NCBI RefSeq assembly: GCF_003602275.1
Contig: NZ_QZVT01000002.1
Span: 372,001-436,000, forward strand
Direction of reading: 5' to 3'
Source of the DNA: Arthrobacter cheniae
GTDB lineage: Bacteria > Actinomycetota > Actinomycetes > Actinomycetales > Micrococcaceae
Length of the DNA: 64,000 bases
Positions 62,049 to 64,000 of this stretch are shown here, in pieces. The stretch's first letter is position 1, and each line of letters starts with the position of its first letter. Both the position numbers and the translations under genes were made by a program. The notes under the pieces were generated by a model. That model was given only the letters and a program-made list of their open reading frames with translations, was not told where the DNA came from and did not search any database.

Positions 62049-63023
62049 TTGCCCGCCCCTGACGCCGGCTCTCCCCGCGTATTCATCGTCATCACCACCT
62101 TCAATCGGGCAACCCACCTGCAGGAACTCCTCGGTTCCATCGCGTCCCTCGATCCTGCACCCGCGGGCGTCATCGTCGTCGACAACGCCAGCACCGACGG
62201 CACCGCCGGGGTACTCGCGGCGGTCGATCTTCCCGTGCCGGTCATCGTGCACCGGCTCCCGAGCAATGTCGGAGGTTCGGGCGGCTTCGCGGCCGGGGTG
62301 ACGGCCGGACTCGAGGAGGGCGCCGACTGGCTATGGCTGATGGACGACGACGTCGTCGTCCTCCCCGACGCCCTCGCCTCCTTCGCTCCCTGGATGGGCC
62401 GCTACTCCTGCATCCACGGGCGCCGCCTCGACCACGCCGGGAACCCCTTCTTCTGGCAGCACATCCTCAACGAGTCCCTCGGCGTCCATCTACCGGTCCG
62501 CGGCGATGTCTTCGCGTCGTCTCCGGTCTTCCACACCAACGTCGGCTGCTTCGAGGGGATGCTCGTCTCCGCCGACGTCGTGCGGGAGACGGGTCTGCCG
62601 GATGCGCGCTTCTTCCTCAACGGTGACGACACCACCTACGGCTGGCTCATCTCGCAGCAGCACCCCGTGGCCTACGTCGACGCGTTCGTGCTCCGAAAGA
62701 CCCGCCCCCAACGGCAGATCGACCTTGGCGTACGCCACCTGAACGATTCGAGCGACCTGTCACGGTTCTGCGGCATGCGCAACCGCGGGTACCTCGCACG
62801 CTACCTCCAGGTCCACGGCTGCTACTCCCGCGTGGGCTTCGGCCTCGGGACTTTCCTCTCGGCGGGCAAGGAGGTCGTACGGCTGGTCGCCGTCGAGCGA
62901 TCCCTGTCAGGGGTATCCGCCCTGTGGCGGGGTTGGCGAGCCGCGCGCGTCATCCTGCGGGATCGGGACTGGCGGCCTGAGCCCCCGCTGGCGGACCCGG
63001 CCGTGCAGGCGGAACGCCGGTGA
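62049..63023 (+). CDS. GT2-family glycosyltransferase
   Basis: A 324-residue GT-A enzyme. Motifs are the nucleotide-sugar start FIVITTFNRATHLQELLGSI, VVDNASTDGTAGV, NVGGSGGFAAGVTAG, the metal DxD in WLWLMDDDVVVLPD, and the acceptor-side NGDDTTYGWLI. It resembles the galactofuranosyl/rhamnosyl-type branch (GlfT1-like) but the sugar cannot be fixed. I start at TTG 62049, with GGAAGGAACAGG 7 nt upstream; a longer frame beginning at 61857 adds non-conserved residues. It diverges from the dehydratase gene and overlaps the next gene by 4 nt. Confidence 0.85.
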   Translation: MPAPDAGSPRVFIVITTFNRATHLQELLGSIASLDPAPAGVIVVDNASTDGTAGVLAAVDLPVPVIVHRLPSNVGGSGGFAAGVTAGLEEGADWLWLMDDDVVVLPDALASFAPWMGRYSCIHGRRLDHAGNPFFWQHILNESLGVHLPVRGDVFASSPVFHTNVGCFEGMLVSADVVRETGLPDARFFLNGDDTTYGWLISQQHPVAYVDAFVLRKTRPQRQIDLGVRHLNDSSDLSRFCGMRNRGYLARYLQVHGCYSRVGFGLGTFLSAGKEVVRLVAVERSLSGVSALWRGWRAARVILRDRDWRPEPPLADPAVQAERR

Positions 63024-63964
63024 GCTGGCTCGTCCTCGGCGGGTCCGGCTTCGTCGGGTCCGCGATACTCCGGGCACTCGAATCAGCAGGCGTCGAAGCC
63101 CGGACCGCTCCTGCGCCACGGCTCAGGACCGCGGCGGACACACCGGAGGCGCTGGCCGAGGCCGCCGTCCGTGCTGACATCACGAAGCTGGTGGCACTCA
63201 TGGAGGGGCACGATGTCGTCGTCAACGCGGCGGGACTGGCCACGCCGTCCGCGTCCGCCGGCGCCGACCTGCTCGGCGCGAACGCTCTGCTTCCCGTCGT
63301 CCTCGCCCGCGCGGCCGGCGAGGCACGCGTCCGGCGCTTTCTCCACCTGAGCAGCGCGGCTGTGCAGGGGAGAACGGCCACTCTGGACGAGACGGATGCC
63401 GTACGGCCGTTCTCGGCCTACTCGCGCAGCAAGGCCCTCGGCGAACAGGGCCTCGCTGCGCTGCGGCTCCCCGACCTGTCCGTGGTGACGGTGCGCGCCA
63501 CGTCGGTCCAGGGCACGGGACGCCCGACGACGACGGCTATCGCGCGGCTCGCCCGCTCACCGCTGGCCTCGGTGGCTTCACCGGGCAGCGCGAAGTCCCC
63601 CATCACCTCGGTCGAGGCGCTGGCCGACCTGGTGGTCGCGGCGGGGCGCCACGAAGACGCCGTGCCCCGGATCGTCCTGCAGCCATGGGAGGGACTCACG
63701 GCCCGCTCGGTCCTCGAGGCGGCGGGCGGGCGGCCCCGTGCGCTGCCGGCGGCCCTGTGCAGGGTAGCCGTGGCAGGAGGCTACGCGGCGTCGATGCTGA
63801 TGGGCAGACGCCTGGACGGACACGTGCGCCGCGTGGAACTGATGTGGTTCGGGCAGGATCAGGTGCCCGGCTGGGCTGTGCAGGCAGGTATCGTCCCGAC
63901 GGCCCGGGTGCGGGACGTCCTCGCCGCTGCCGGCGCTGCAACCGGGGGCACCGTCTGGAGGTAA
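63020..63964 (+). CDS. NAD(P)-dependent epimerase/dehydratase (extended SDR)
   Basis: A 314-residue sugar-nucleotide-modifying enzyme. The NAD motif is LVLGGSGFVGSAIL (near the N-terminus), then VVVNAAGLATPSASAG, the catalytic Tyr-x-x-x-Lys in YSRSKALGEQGL, and VRATSVQGTGRP. The C-terminal substrate-binding part is poorly conserved. It probably makes or modifies a deoxy sugar for the adjoining glycosyltransferase. The GTG at 63020 overlaps the GT2 stop (GTGA). The gene ends just before the window edge. Confidence 0.85.
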   Translation: MSWLVLGGSGFVGSAILRALESAGVEARTAPAPRLRTAADTPEALAEAAVRADITKLVALMEGHDVVVNAAGLATPSASAGADLLGANALLPVVLARAAGEARVRRFLHLSSAAVQGRTATLDETDAVRPFSAYSRSKALGEQGLAALRLPDLSVVTVRATSVQGTGRPTTTAIARLARSPLASVASPGSAKSPITSVEALADLVVAAGRHEDAVPRIVLQPWEGLTARSVLEAAGGRPRALPAALCRVAVAGGYAASMLMGRRLDGHVRRVELMWFGQDQVPGWAVQAGIVPTARVRDVLAAAGAATGGTVWR

Positions 63965-64000
63965 ACCGTCAGGAGGTGAAGGGGCCGGAGCCGCCGGACA

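Overview
The window is a continuous piece of a high-GC Gram-positive chromosome. An Arthrobacter-like member of the Micrococcaceae is the best guess. Supporting signs are the NucS mismatch endonuclease, a DUF2550 gene directly after atpC, the cluster clpS-DUF2017-murI-MBL-rph-rdgB, DUF3039, a DUF222/HNH (13E12-type) gene, frequent GTG/TTG starts, and many genes whose start codon lies 5-7 nt after a TANNNT hexamer, as expected for leaderless mRNAs. I found no rRNA, tRNA, CRISPR array or insertion sequence.

Layout. 0-3 kb: end of an RND transporter gene, a MarR regulator with an adjacent palindrome, a transglutaminase-like gene remnant, a short-chain dehydrogenase and a lipoprotein. 3-9.3 kb (minus strand): de novo NAD synthesis, nrtR-nadA-nadB-nadC-cysteine desulfurase, with an operator-like palindrome at the nrtR promoter. 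9.4-22.6 kb: mixed housekeeping, including an alpha/beta hydrolase, a soluble Ser/Thr kinase, a 52-residue acidic protein, an MFS permease, sbcCD, an aquaporin, a degenerate ADP-ribosylglycohydrolase, a second short-chain dehydrogenase, an exonuclease-BRCT fusion and a HAD phosphatase. 22.6-29.8 kb: DedA, rdgB, rph, MBL hydrolase, murI, DUF2017 and clpS on the minus strand, with the NAD salvage pair pncB-pncA divergent from them. 29.8-33.6 kb: DEAD/DEAH helicase, MFS permease, DUF3039.

33.7-37.2 kb is the most accessory-looking part: a DUF222-HNH gene, then a visibly AT-richer, translationally coupled pair encoding an exported PKD-like protein and a DUF6318-type lipoprotein. 37.2-47.9 kb: an ABC exporter pair, an old-yellow-enzyme reductase, a YbbN-like protein, a large three-TM membrane protein, an AI-2E-family permease, a hydrolase, a small zinc-binding protein and a very Thr-rich exported protein. 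48.1-50.1 kb: nucS and nagA.

50.2-58.7 kb is the complete F1Fo ATP synthase operon on the minus strand (atpI, atpZ-like, BEFHAGDC, DUF2550), with stem-loops between some cistrons and an alpha subunit carrying a mycobacteria-like C-terminal extension. 58.8-64 kb begins a cell-surface polysaccharide locus: a WecA/TagO-type transferase and a membrane nucleotide-sugar dehydratase on the minus strand, with a GT2 glycosyltransferase and an NAD-dependent epimerase diverging on the plus strand.

NAD metabolism is the main theme: both the de novo and salvage routes are present, with NrtR as the likely sensor. I see no clear NrtR-like palindrome ahead of pncBA. I did not find an obviously new defence or mobile system. 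The best candidates for new biology are the PKD/DUF6318 pair, the Thr-rich exported protein, and the ADP-ribosylglycohydrolase that has lost expected metal ligands.
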